Shown here in pieces: positions 14,224-20,802 of a DNA stretch of 20,802 nt. This stretch comes from an uncultured Lachnospiraceae bacterium (GTDB taxonomy: Bacteria > Bacillota > Clostridia > Lachnospirales > Lachnospiraceae), in NCBI GenBank assembly GCA_910579085.1, contig CAJTRU010000031.1, positions 23,239 through 44,040 on the forward strand. Direction: 5' to 3'. The position numbers and the translations under genes were made by a program. The notes below the pieces were generated by a model. The model did not search any database, had not been told where the DNA came from, and worked only from the letters and a program-made list of their open reading frames with translations. Position 1 is the stretch's first letter; each line of letters begins with the position of its first letter.

Positions 14224-14937
14224 GCCAGACTGTTCTATTATTCCTATATATTTAAAAATATTAATTGCAAGCTGCGCATATCTTATTTGGATATGTGCAT
14301 GTTTTGCATAGTCTTTTACACTGAATATATCAGGCAGGCTGCCAGGGAGCAGCACTGAGTATTCTTCCCTGCTGCCTATATAAAGTTCATCTACCAGGGA
14401 AACAGGTATGCGGTCATAACGTGATGCACCTTTTTTCCTGTCTTTGCCATATCCATTTAAAACCCTGTATTCTTCTGCATTAACAAGCGTAAGGCATATA
14501 TGAAGGTTTGGGTTTGCCAGGTATGTTTTTATCTTATATAGCTCATAAAATGCGTCATAAAAACTGCCACGTTTTGGTGATTTTCTTCCTGCTGATACTT
14601 CTCCTGTTTTTTCATCAATCCAGTACAGCCATTTTGTATAAACAATAGGATATACTATAGTTACAGGATACAGTTCCAGGAATTTGTCAAGTTTTTTCCT
14701 CATGCTGTTAAAGTTTCTTGTCTGTATTTCAATAATTTCGCCACTGCGCTGTATATCTGCAACAAACCTGTCTATTTTAACTTCCTGGAAGGCAGTATCA
14801 GGTTCATAAAAGTTTTTGAGCACAGCATGAAGTGTTTTTTCTTTAAGCGTCCCTATTCCATTAGTGCCAGGCTCTTTAGTGGCAGCCTTTTCACATGCAG
14901 CAAGGAATAATTTCTGGTCATATTCTGATACAGGCAT
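14185..14937 (-). CDS. Orphan protein with CoiA-like PD-(D/E)XK core and possible winged helix
   Basis: I do not recognise a named family for this 250-residue protein. A helix with E33 (LKEKTLHAVLKNFY) is followed by KIDRFVADIQRSGEIIEIQT, in which D56 or D61 and E70-x-Q72 match the core of PD-(D/E)XK nucleases of the ExQ type, as in CoiA-like proteins. A predicted beta-strand (PVTIVYPIVY, 91-100) and a basic loop (GRKSPKRGSF, 117-126) come next. The last ~50 residues (FSVKDYAKHAHIQIRYAQLAINIFKYIGIIEQSG, then GRSFLYSRKI) look like a winged helix. It is a single-gene unit with GGAAGGAG six bases before the ATG, convergent with the GGDEF gene and divergent from the spoVAF-like gene. A nucleic-acid-directed role is inferred from the core motif alone; a role in sporulation is possible from position but unsupported. 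Confidence 0.6.
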   Translation of the reverse strand: MPVSEYDQKLFLAACEKAATKEPGTNGIGTLKEKTLHAVLKNFYEPDTAFQEVKIDRFVADIQRSGEIIEIQTRNFNSMRKKLDKFLELYPVTIVYPIVYTKWLYWIDEKTGEVSAGRKSPKRGSFYDAFYELYKIKTYLANPNLHICLTLVNAEEYRVLNGYGKDRKKGASRYDRIPVSLVDELYIGSREEYSVLLPGSLPDIFSVKDYAKHAHIQIRYAQLAINIFKYIGIIEQSGKNGRSFLYSRKI

Positions 14938-15000
14938 ATTAAACTCCTTCCATTATAGTATAGTTATTGCACCAGGCAGCATGGATGTCTGCTTATAGAA

Positions 15001-15029
15001 ATTATATATGAATTTTATCTTTAATACAA
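15001..15029 (-). promoter_or_regulatory. Sigma-A-like promoter of the orphan nuclease-like gene
   Basis: On the minus strand: TTGTAT (15024-15029), a 17-bp spacer, perfect TATAAT (15001-15006). The predicted leader is about 57 bases. Confidence 0.55.
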
Positions 15030-15036
15030 GGAAATG

Positions 15037-15066
15037 TGAATATCTGGTTTTAAAATGAGCATACTT
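15037..15066 (+). promoter_or_regulatory. Sigma-G-type (forespore) promoter of the spoVAF-like gene
   Basis: TGAATA (15037-15042), a 17-bp spacer and CATACTT (15060-15066). This is close to the Bacillus sigma-G pattern TGAATA-N17/18-CATACTA. It lies 78 bp before the ATG at 15145, and the -35 sits next to the divergent minus-strand promoter. Confidence 0.6.
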
Positions 15067-15144
15067 AAAAAGAATAGAGATATAAAGTAAAAATATAATC
15101 CAGATGCTTTTTTAAGATTACAGGCATTTAGAAATGAGGTATAT

Positions 15145-16569
15145 ATGGATATATTCACAGGTAGTATTGATGAACGGAAAGATGCTGTCAGTAAACTTTT
15201 AAATATGGAGTCTAATTTTGATATTATCCAAAGGGACATAACAATAGGCGGCAGGCGTGCTGTATTATTTGTTATTAATGGATTTTTAAACAGTGATTTA
15301 TGTGAGAAAATTATTGAATATTTTTATAGTATCAGTGCTAGTAATTGTCCAGGAGATTTGCAGGAGTTTATGAAAGACTGTCTTCCATTTGCTGATACTA
15401 AGCCTGTTGATACTGAACAAAGTTTTAAGGATGCAGTCCTTGCAGGGCTTGCCTGTTTTATAATAGATGGATACAGCGGGATTTTAACTCTTGATATAAG
15501 GAAATTCCCGGCAAGAAGTGTGGAAGAGCCTGACAAGGACAAAGTTTTAAGAGGGTCAAGGGATGGATTTGTAGAGGCGCTTCTTCCTAATACGGCACTG
15601 GTTAGAAGACGTATAAGGGATGCAGGGCTTATATTTGAGATATATAAGGCTGGCAGAAGTTCACGTACTGATATAGCTGTAGGCTATATGAAAGGAAGAG
15701 TTAAAGAGGCAGTAATTGAAAAGGTGCTGGACAGGATAAAAAATATAGATGTGGATTCACTTACAATGAACCAGGAGAGCCTTGCAGAAGCAATTTTTCC
15801 AGGGCACTGGTTTAATCCATTCCCTAAATTTAAATATACAGAAAGGCCTGATACGGCAGCAGCATGCCTGCTGGAAGGAAGTGTTATTATCCTTGTAGAT
15901 AATTCTCCATCTGCAATAATTATACCTACATCACTTTTTGATATAATAGAAGATGCCAATGATTATTATTTTCCACCTATAACTGGAACTTACCTGCGTC
16001 TGACAAGAATGGTTACAAACCTGCTTGCACTTTTTATTACACCTGTGTTTCTGATGTTTATTGAAAATCCAGACTGGATACCTAAAGGATTTGACTTTAT
16101 TATGATTAAAGATGATATACATGTAAATCCTTTACTACAGTTTTTAATTCTTGAACTTGCAGTAGATGGCCTTAAAATGGCATCAGTAAATACACCGTCT
16201 ATGCTGTCAACACCGTTAAGTGTAGTTGCTGCTATTGTATTTGGTGATTATACAGTACAATCTGGCTGGTTTAACAGTGAAATAATGCTTTATATGGCGT
16301 TTGTGGCAGTTGCCAATTATACACAAAGCAATATGGAACTTGGGTATGCCCTGAAATTTAGCAGGATAATGCTGTTATTACTTACAAGCTTTTTTGGTAT
16401 ATGGGGATTTACAGCAGGAACAATTGTAATAGTATTTGCACTTCTGTTTAATAAGACATTTACAGGCAGGGGATACTTATATCCACTTATACCATTTGAT
16501 AAAATACAGCTTTTAAAAAGGTTTTTCCGTGTAAGCCTTGGAACAAATGAAAAACTGCGCAGCAGGTAA
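15145..16569 (+). CDS. spoVAF: SpoVAF-like GerA-family spore membrane protein
   Basis: A GerA-family A-subunit protein of 474 residues, near the usual length. It is expected in the inner membrane of the spore, where SpoVAF in Bacillus helps ion release during germination. The soluble N-terminal domain carries family signatures: RGSRDGFVEALLPNTALVRRRIRD (136-159), RTDIAVGYMKG (174-184), PGHWFNPFPKFKYTERPDTAAACLLEG (219-245) and LVDNSPSAIIIPTSLFD (250-266). The C-terminal half has about five membrane segments, with FLILELAVDGLKMASVNTPS and a short basic tail. The TERPD..AA.LLEG pattern favours SpoVAF over GerAA, but the two are close. No GerAB, GerAC or other spoVA gene is adjacent, unlike the Bacillus spoVA operon; a sigma-G-like promoter of its own lies upstream. 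GAGG precedes the ATG by five bases. Confidence 0.8.
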   Translation: MDIFTGSIDERKDAVSKLLNMESNFDIIQRDITIGGRRAVLFVINGFLNSDLCEKIIEYFYSISASNCPGDLQEFMKDCLPFADTKPVDTEQSFKDAVLAGLACFIIDGYSGILTLDIRKFPARSVEEPDKDKVLRGSRDGFVEALLPNTALVRRRIRDAGLIFEIYKAGRSSRTDIAVGYMKGRVKEAVIEKVLDRIKNIDVDSLTMNQESLAEAIFPGHWFNPFPKFKYTERPDTAAACLLEGSVIILVDNSPSAIIIPTSLFDIIEDANDYYFPPITGTYLRLTRMVTNLLALFITPVFLMFIENPDWIPKGFDFIMIKDDIHVNPLLQFLILELAVDGLKMASVNTPSMLSTPLSVVAAIVFGDYTVQSGWFNSEIMLYMAFVAVANYTQSNMELGYALKFSRIMLLLLTSFFGIWGFTAGTIVIVFALLFNKTFTGRGYLYPLIPFDKIQLLKRFFRVSLGTNEKLRSR

Positions 16570-16583
16570 AAATGCGTATATTT

Positions 16584-16612
16584 TTGCTTTTTAATTGTAA
16601 CAATGTTATAAT
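16584..16612 (+). promoter_or_regulatory. Sigma-A promoter of the GNAT-tatD operon
   Basis: TTGCTT (16584-16589), a 17-bp spacer, perfect TATAAT (16607-16612). The expected start is near 16619, just before the leader hairpin. Confidence 0.7.
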
Positions 16613-16627
16613 TACACTGCAAGAAGG

Positions 16628-16665
16628 GCTTTATCCAGCAGATAATACTTCCTGCTGGATAGGGC
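16628..16665 (+). promoter_or_regulatory. 14-bp leader hairpin upstream of the GNAT gene
   Basis: GCTTTATCCAGCAG (16628-16641) pairs with CTGCTGGATAGGGC (16652-16665) over all 14 positions, counting two G-U pairs, around a 10-base loop. No T run follows on either strand, so it is not a standard terminator. It begins about 9 bases into the predicted transcript and ends 24 bases before the ATG, so mRNA protection, a regulator site or a switch are options. Confidence 0.6.
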
Positions 16666-16689
16666 ATAAGATAAAAGGGGAGTGACAAA

Positions 16690-17622
16690 ATGCAGGATAA
16701 AAAATACATACTGGAAATATATGAAATGTTTAAAAGGAATTTACCTTTTATTATAAGAGAAAAAGAAATTGTCCTAAGTATTTTAGGTAACAGGGACAAT
16801 ATTATTATAACAAGGGACGATGGCAATGGCAGGTTAATTGCCGCTGCTGTAGCCAATAATTCCACAATACTTTTATTATGTGTTGATAGGGAATACCAGA
16901 ACAGGGGGATTGGTTCAGGACTGCTTTGTGAATGTGAAAATATTTTTATAAAAAATGGGTTTAATAAGTTTAATGCTGGTCTGGGGTTTGATTATATTAT
17001 GCCAGGTGTGCCTGCTGCCAGAAGTTATTATAAGGCAGAAAATGAAGGATTAAGCCAGGATATTAATAATATTGCAGCAGATTTTTTCGCTAAAAGGGGA
17101 TATATACATTCGTGTAACTGTGATTTTTTTGATATGAAGATTTCTTTAGGGGATTTTGTAAAAGACAGTTACAATATAGGGGATGTTATTGACGGGGTTA
17201 CATATAAATGGGCAACAGAAGATAATATAAATGGTATCTATGAATGTACAGACGATGCATACGGGGATTTTACAAAATATTATAGAAACAAGGAATTATA
17301 CAATAGCAGCAGTAAACAGAAAGTTCTTGTGGCGCTTTGCAACAGCCAGGTAGCAGGGACTCTTATAGTAAATAGTGAAGATACTGGCAATAGCACAGGA
17401 TGTTTTGGATGTTTAACTGTCAGACATGCATACCAGGGAAAACATATTGCTGTAAATCTTATTACTATTGGCACAAAATATTTAAAAGATATGGGATTTA
17501 AAGAAGCCTTTATAGGATATACATATAGCGGGCTGGAGCATTTATATGGATATGCTGGCTATAAAATATGGGTTTATTATATGATGGCAGCAAAAGAAGT
17601 GGAAAATGGGGGAAATCTATGA
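16690..17622 (+). CDS. Tandem GNAT-family N-acetyltransferase
   Basis: A 310-residue protein that appears to hold two acetyl-CoA-dependent GNAT folds. The N-terminal half has a beta-strand followed by REYQNRGIGSGLLCECE (67-83), matching motif A (Q/RxxGxG/A) for pyrophosphate binding. The C-terminal half has a second domain: YECTDDAYGDF (184-194), KVLVALCNSQVAGTLIV (211-227), CLTVRHAYQGKHIAVNLI (241-258) and the tail GLEHLYGYAGYKIWVYYM (281-298). The second motif A is weaker (YQGKHIA). The acyl acceptor is not predictable. AAAAGGGGAG lies seven bases before the ATG. The stop codon overlaps the tatD start as ATGA, so the two are translationally coupled. The gene lies behind its own promoter and a 14-bp leader hairpin. 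Confidence 0.8.
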   Translation: MQDKKYILEIYEMFKRNLPFIIREKEIVLSILGNRDNIIITRDDGNGRLIAAAVANNSTILLLCVDREYQNRGIGSGLLCECENIFIKNGFNKFNAGLGFDYIMPGVPAARSYYKAENEGLSQDINNIAADFFAKRGYIHSCNCDFFDMKISLGDFVKDSYNIGDVIDGVTYKWATEDNINGIYECTDDAYGDFTKYYRNKELYNSSSKQKVLVALCNSQVAGTLIVNSEDTGNSTGCFGCLTVRHAYQGKHIAVNLITIGTKYLKDMGFKEAFIGYTYSGLEHLYGYAGYKIWVYYMMAAKEVENGGNL

Positions 17623-18392
17623 TATTTGATACACATGCACATTACAGTGACCATAGGTTTGATAATGACAGGCACAGCCTGCTTATATCAATGGAAGAAA
17701 ATGGAATTGGCAATATAGTTGAGGTGGGTGCTGGATTAAAATCAACAAAAGAGGCAGTAAAACTTTCAGATGAGTATAGTTTTATATATGCTTCTGTGGG
17801 AATACACCCATGTGAAACAGCAGATATTAAAGAGGAAGACATGGAATGGATTAAATCACTGGCATTAAATGAAAAGGTGGTTGCTGTAGGTGAGATTGGG
17901 CTTGATTACCATTATAATGAACCTTCCAGGCAGATACAGAAAAAGTGGTTTATCCGCCAGCTTGAAATAGCAAAAGAAACAGGGCTGCCAGTAATTATAC
18001 ATAGCAGGGATGCAGCAGAAGATACATTAAATATAATGAAAACATTTTATCCATCTAATGCAAAGAAAACGAATGGTGTAGTACACTGCTTTTCTTATAG
18101 CCCTGAAATTGCAAAGATATATATTGATATGGGTTTTTATCTTGGCATTGGTGGTGTGCTTACATTTAAGAACGGCAGGAAACTTATAGATGTGGTTTCA
18201 CAAGTGCCATCAGACAGGCTTGTGCTTGAAACAGATGCACCATATCTGGCACCAGAACCTCATAGAAATGAGAGAAATAGTTCATTAAACCTGGAGCATG
18301 TTGCCAGAAAAATTGCAGAAATTAAAGGTATTACAATGCAAGAGGTTATAAATATAACAGAAAGAAATGCAAGGGAATTATACAGACTGTAA
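17619..18392 (+). CDS. tatD: TatD-family metal-dependent hydrolase (DNase)
   Basis: Metal-dependent hydrolase of the amidohydrolase superfamily; family members act as 3'-5' exonucleases on DNA or RNA or on related phosphodiester substrates in the cytoplasm. The 257-residue length is standard. All expected metal ligands are present: H6 and H8 in DTHAHYSD, E92 in VGEIGLDYHYN, H128 in VIIHSRDA, H156 in GVVHCFSYS and D206 in LETDAPYLAPEPHRNERN. The start at 17619 is chosen over an upstream in-frame ATG (17568) because DTHAHYSD normally lies at the extreme N-terminus, GGGGGAAA precedes it, and the ATG overlaps the previous stop as ATGA. A terminator-like hairpin follows the gene. Many Firmicutes carry tatD beside metG or rnmV; here its partner is a GNAT gene. 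Confidence 0.93.
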   Translation: MIFDTHAHYSDHRFDNDRHSLLISMEENGIGNIVEVGAGLKSTKEAVKLSDEYSFIYASVGIHPCETADIKEEDMEWIKSLALNEKVVAVGEIGLDYHYNEPSRQIQKKWFIRQLEIAKETGLPVIIHSRDAAEDTLNIMKTFYPSNAKKTNGVVHCFSYSPEIAKIYIDMGFYLGIGGVLTFKNGRKLIDVVSQVPSDRLVLETDAPYLAPEPHRNERNSSLNLEHVARKIAEIKGITMQEVINITERNARELYRL

Positions 18393-18397
18393 ATAAA

Positions 18398-18466
18398 TAA
18401 GGCATGTTCTGTAAATCCTGTTTAAAAGGTGTTATAACCGGTTAAACAGGATAGCAGCACATGCCT
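18398..18466. terminator. Nested stem-loop between convergent genes (bidirectional terminator)
   Basis: The outer arms AAGGCATGT (18398-18406) and ACATGCCTT (18458-18466) and the inner arms ATCCTGTTTAA (18414-18424) and TTAAACAGGAT (18441-18451) are both perfect, separated by small internal loops. A TTTGTTTT run follows on + and TTATTTATTT on minus. It separates tatD (+) from the cytidylate kinase-like gene (-). Confidence 0.75.
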
Positions 18467-18482
18467 TTGTTTTAAACTTTAT

Positions 18483-19082
18483 TTACAGGGTATCCATTAT
18501 TTCTTTTATATAATCTTTAATTATTATTGCTGTTTTATCTATGCCAAGATGGCTGCTGTTAATGCATAAATCATACAGCCTTGAGTCGCCCCATTTACCA
18601 TCTGAATAATGGTTATGGTACTGTTTTCTATGTTTATCATGCCTTTTAATTTTAGTAGCGGCATCTGTTTCACTTAAATGGTATTTATCCATAATACGTT
18701 TGAGTTTAACTTCATAATTTCCAAGTATAAAAACAGAAATCAGGCCTTTTCTGTCTTTTAATACAGTTTCTGCACATCTGCCAACAATAACAAATGACTC
18801 ACCTGTATCTGCTTTTTCACGTAAGTAATCAAACTGCATTTCTGCAATTATTTCCTCAATGGAATTAGTGTATGCACCCACTCTTCTGGAGCTGAAAAGT
18901 TTTTTAGGTTTCTCATCATATTTTTCGAGATATTCAACATGGATATCTTTATCCTTTGAAATATCATCTAACATATTTCTGTCATAGAGTTTAAGCCCTA
19001 AGTCCCTGGCGACTTTTTCTGCAATTTCATGCCCGGCACTTCCATATTCACGGCTTATTGCTATAATTACCTGTTTATCCAT
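18483..19082 (-). CDS. Cytidylate kinase-like family protein
   Basis: A 199-residue P-loop kinase-like protein of the cytidylate-kinase-like group common in Clostridia. It opens with VIIAISREYGSAGHEIAEKVARDLGLKLYDRNML (5-38), the family version of the nucleotide-binding loop, in which the classic GxxxxGK[ST] is altered to REYGSAGHEIA. Further family elements are FVIVGRCAETVLKD (residues ~97-110), a basic region (KIKRHDKHRKQYHNHYSDGKWGDSRLYDLCINSSHLGID) resembling the lid and base-binding part, and a C-terminal helix. True Cmk is larger (about 220 residues) and clusters with translation genes, so I keep the general name; the substrate is unknown. The gene follows the transporter after 15 bp, with AAGGAGG before its ATG, so the pair is an operon. 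Confidence 0.85.
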   Translation of the reverse strand: MDKQVIIAISREYGSAGHEIAEKVARDLGLKLYDRNMLDDISKDKDIHVEYLEKYDEKPKKLFSSRRVGAYTNSIEEIIAEMQFDYLREKADTGESFVIVGRCAETVLKDRKGLISVFILGNYEVKLKRIMDKYHLSETDAATKIKRHDKHRKQYHNHYSDGKWGDSRLYDLCINSSHLGIDKTAIIIKDYIKEIMDTL

Positions 19083-19097
19083 TAAAATCCTCCTTAT

Positions 19098-20453
19098 TTA
19101 ACAATATCTTATAAATATGACAATCATTGATATTGTTATTACTATAATAGTTGCAGGTGCGGCTGATTTACAATATTTGCCCCAGCCAATAATGTAACCA
19201 TTTTTAGCTGCTACGGATGTTCCAACTACATTAGCAGAAGCACCAATTGGTGTAGCACTTCCTCCTATATCTGTTCCCATGGATAATGCCCATGCAAGTG
19301 TTTCGATATTAGCGCCTGTTGTGGCTGAAAGGCTTCGTATAATAGGTATCATTGTTGCAGCAAATGGAATATTGTCAACAAATGCGCTGGCTATTGCTGA
19401 AATCCATATAATGATTGCTACCATAAGTTTTAAATTGCCACCACTGATATCACCTATAAAATTGGCAACTATTTTAAGTATTCCTGTTTCTTCCAGCCCG
19501 CCAACAACTGCAAATAAACCTATAAAGAACATAAGAGTTTTATAGTCAACTTTTTTTAATAATTCAAAAGCACTTGTGCCAGCGGCAATTAGAGTAACAA
19601 CAGCTACAGCAGTGCCAATAAATGCAACTGTCAGCCCGGTCTGTGCATGTGTCACAAGAAGTACAACAGCACATCCAAATATAATGCTGCTTATTATAAA
19701 ATCCCTTTTATTAGTAATAGCATCTTTTGGTTCTGGTATTGCTGATAAATCAATGTCTTTTGAAGAGTCAGCAGCCATTGCCTTTCCAAATACAAAATAG
19801 AAATAAACAATTACAAAAACAAGGCTTATTGCAGCGATAATACCAGTGTTAGTTAAAAAGTCAGAAAAAGAAAATTCAAGGGATGTCCCTATAATAATAT
19901 TTGGCGGGTCACCACACATTGTAGCAGAGCCTCCAAGGTTTGCACAGAAAATTTCTGATAAAATCATTGGAACAGGGTTAAATTTTAATAATTTAGCCAG
20001 CTCTATTGTAACTGCTGCAAGGAATAAAATAACAGTAATGCTGTCTATAAACATTGCGAGTATAGAGGACATAATCATAAATGTAATAAATAAAGGTACA
20101 GGCTTGTAATTTACCATCTTTGCAAGCTTCATGCAAAGCCAGCGGAAAAAGCCAGCCTTTGCCATTCCCTCCACCATTACCATCATTCCAAAAATAAATA
20201 TAATTGTTGCCCAGTTAATTCCAGATGTCTCTTCACTGCTTGTGCCTGAAACATACCAGAAAGATTTAGTAATAATACTGTGCAGGTTTAAAGTTTTATA
20301 GATTGCTGAGGTACTATGCATTGAAAGTCCAAATACCAGTAAGATGGTTAGTAAACCGCATCCTAATGTTACAATATGCCTTTCTATTTTTTCTGATACG
20401 ATTAATAGAAACATTGCAACAAAAATAACCACGGCCAAGACTTGTGCTATCAT
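19098..20453 (-). CDS. ArsB/NhaD-family ion transporter (SLC13-like permease)
   Basis: Polytopic membrane protein of 451 residues in the ion-transporter superfamily that includes NhaD Na+/H+ antiporters, ArsB and citrate/SLC13-type carriers. About ten to twelve membrane segments are visible. Conserved stretches include WATIIFIFGMMVMVEGMAKAGFF, SSILAMFIDSITVILFLAAVTIEL, ANLGGSATMCGDPPNIIIGTSLEFSF and the inverted-repeat partner VDNIPFAATMIPIIRSL with SMGTDIGGSATPIGASANVVG. The GGSAT...G.PPN..IG and GSATPIG.SANVV pair is typical of the two substrate-binding hairpins. Sodium/proton exchange is the most likely activity but arsenite or dicarboxylate cannot be excluded; no ars regulator is adjacent. 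It has a perfect-consensus promoter and GAAAGGGG before the ATG. The kinase-like gene follows in the same operon. Confidence 0.85.
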   Translation of the reverse strand: MIAQVLAVVIFVAMFLLIVSEKIERHIVTLGCGLLTILLVFGLSMHSTSAIYKTLNLHSIITKSFWYVSGTSSEETSGINWATIIFIFGMMVMVEGMAKAGFFRWLCMKLAKMVNYKPVPLFITFMIMSSILAMFIDSITVILFLAAVTIELAKLLKFNPVPMILSEIFCANLGGSATMCGDPPNIIIGTSLEFSFSDFLTNTGIIAAISLVFVIVYFYFVFGKAMAADSSKDIDLSAIPEPKDAITNKRDFIISSIIFGCAVVLLVTHAQTGLTVAFIGTAVAVVTLIAAGTSAFELLKKVDYKTLMFFIGLFAVVGGLEETGILKIVANFIGDISGGNLKLMVAIIIWISAIASAFVDNIPFAATMIPIIRSLSATTGANIETLAWALSMGTDIGGSATPIGASANVVGTSVAAKNGYIIGWGKYCKSAAPATIIVITISMIVIFIRYC

Positions 20454-20514
20454 GTTCCCTATCCCCTTTCATTTTTTTGTTATAGTAGATTTTATTTTTA
20501 TCTTGCCAACGCAA

Positions 20515-20543
20515 ATTATAATACTCTTAAAATTCATTGTCAA
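20515..20543 (-). promoter_or_regulatory. Perfect-consensus sigma-A promoter of the transporter operon
   Basis: On the minus strand: TTGACA (20538-20543), 17-bp spacer, TATAAT (20515-20520). All twelve hexamer bases match consensus. The leader is about 55 bases. Such a strong promoter suggests high constitutive expression unless a repressor acts. Confidence 0.85.
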
Positions 20544-20555
20544 CATTTTATTATT

Positions 20556-20705
20556 CTAAATGACAATTTAATAGGAAGAAACTGCTCTTGGTTATGATAA
20601 TTTCCAGTTATATTTTGTTTGTGCTGGACTAGCGGACGGTTTCTGTGCTAGAGCCAGAATATTCTATACAGGGGCACGCTTCCACTACGATACAATGTCA
20701 TTTAG
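20556..20705. repeat. 150-bp segment bounded by 10-bp inverted repeats (MITE-like or RNA element)
   Basis: CTAAATGACA (20556-20565) and TGTCATTTAG (20696-20705) are exact reverse complements. Nested inside are GGAAG (20574-20578) with CTTCC (20679-20683) and a central hairpin CTGG-a-CTAGC / GCTAG-ag-CCAG (20624-20657). There is no ORF. It lies just upstream of the transporter promoter. No clear target-site duplication is seen. Confidence 0.4.
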
Positions 20706-20721
20706 TTAAGGGAGATGCTGA

Positions 20722-20750
20722 AATTTAGCAATGATGGGATGCGCTGTCAA
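20722..20750 (-). promoter_or_regulatory. Second possible sigma-A promoter reading into the structured segment
   Basis: On the minus strand: TTGACA (20745-20750), 17-bp spacer, TAAATT (20722-20727; four of six bases match). It would transcribe the 150-bp inverted-repeat segment and could continue to the transporter gene. Confidence 0.4.
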
Positions 20751-20802
20751 ATCCAAAGTGCCTTCCATGAACAAAGCACGCTTCCGCTTGGACTCGCACG
20801 CA

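Larger units (their letters stand above)
20454..20802. other. Non-coding right end of the window
   Basis: 349 bp with no supportable gene. The left ~100 bp is AT-rich promoter and leader DNA. From about 20620 the sequence looks visibly less AT-rich than the rest of the window and contains GCACGCTTCC twice (20674-20683 and 20776-20785) and GCACGCA at the very end. This suggests a repeated non-coding element running past the window edge. Confidence 0.5.

Noticed and set aside
14958..14963. TATAAT-like hexamer just before the orphan nuclease-like gene as its promoter
   Set aside because: It would start transcription inside the ribosome-binding site and lacks a -35; the promoter at 15001-15029 is better placed.
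16317..16865. 182-residue minus-strand ORF across the spoVAF-GNAT gap
   Set aside because: It overlaps two well-supported genes and a promoter/hairpin region, and shows no domain or ribosome-binding site.
1..20802. CRISPR array, tRNA, rRNA, transposase or phage genes
   Set aside because: No regularly spaced direct repeats, RNA gene landmarks or mobile-element proteins were recognised on either strand.

Overview
This window looks like a piece of chromosome from a low-GC, spore-forming Clostridia member, most likely Lachnospiraceae. The basis is the AT-rich sequence, TTG starts behind strong GGAGG sites, consensus sigma-A promoters, a forespore-type GerA-family gene and the style of the polysaccharide genes. 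The family name is an inference from overall protein character, not a database result.

Region 1 (1-11149, + strand) is a Wzx/Wzy-type cell-surface or exopolysaccharide locus whose left end lies outside the window. It starts with a 5'-truncated GlfT2-like (galactofuranosyl) transferase, a GT4 glycosyltransferase and a GT2 glycosyltransferase. A strong internal promoter (4082-4109) follows. The assembly genes come next: a polyprenyl-phosphate sugar-1-phosphate transferase that starts the lipid-linked unit, a Wzz-like chain-length protein, a 933-residue ORF joining a complete Wzx flippase to a second Wzz-like protein, and a Wzy-like polymerase. The block ends in a perfect bidirectional terminator (11169-11196). 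Both Wzz-like proteins carry C-terminal cytoplasmic domains that look like BY-kinase/ParA folds without a proper Walker A motif.

Region 2 (11197-14950) holds a minus-strand LiaF-like membrane protein, a divergent diguanylate cyclase (GGDEF, a degenerate EAL-like domain and a C-terminal LamG/ConA-like domain, with no signal peptide or membrane segment), and a minus-strand orphan with a CoiA-like PD-(D/E)XK core and a possible winged helix. The LiaF-like/GGDEF intergenic region has two inverted pairs of ACTGTA half-sites, one pair bracketing each divergent promoter.

Region 3 (14950-18470) contains a stand-alone spoVAF-like gene behind a good sigma-G-type promoter, then a tandem-GNAT gene with a hairpin leader that overlaps a TatD-family hydrolase gene by four bases (ATGA).

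Region 4 (18470-20802, minus strand) is a two-gene operon, an ArsB/NhaD-type ion transporter followed by a cytidylate kinase-like protein, transcribed from a perfect-consensus sigma-A promoter. The last ~250 bp are non-coding, appear less AT-rich than the rest, and contain a 150-bp segment bounded by 10-bp inverted repeats.

No tRNA, rRNA, CRISPR array, insertion sequence or phage gene was recognised. The best candidates for something new are the LamG-tailed c-di-GMP protein beside the polysaccharide locus, the Wzx-Wzz joined ORF, the CoiA-like orphan nuclease and the small structured element at the right edge.
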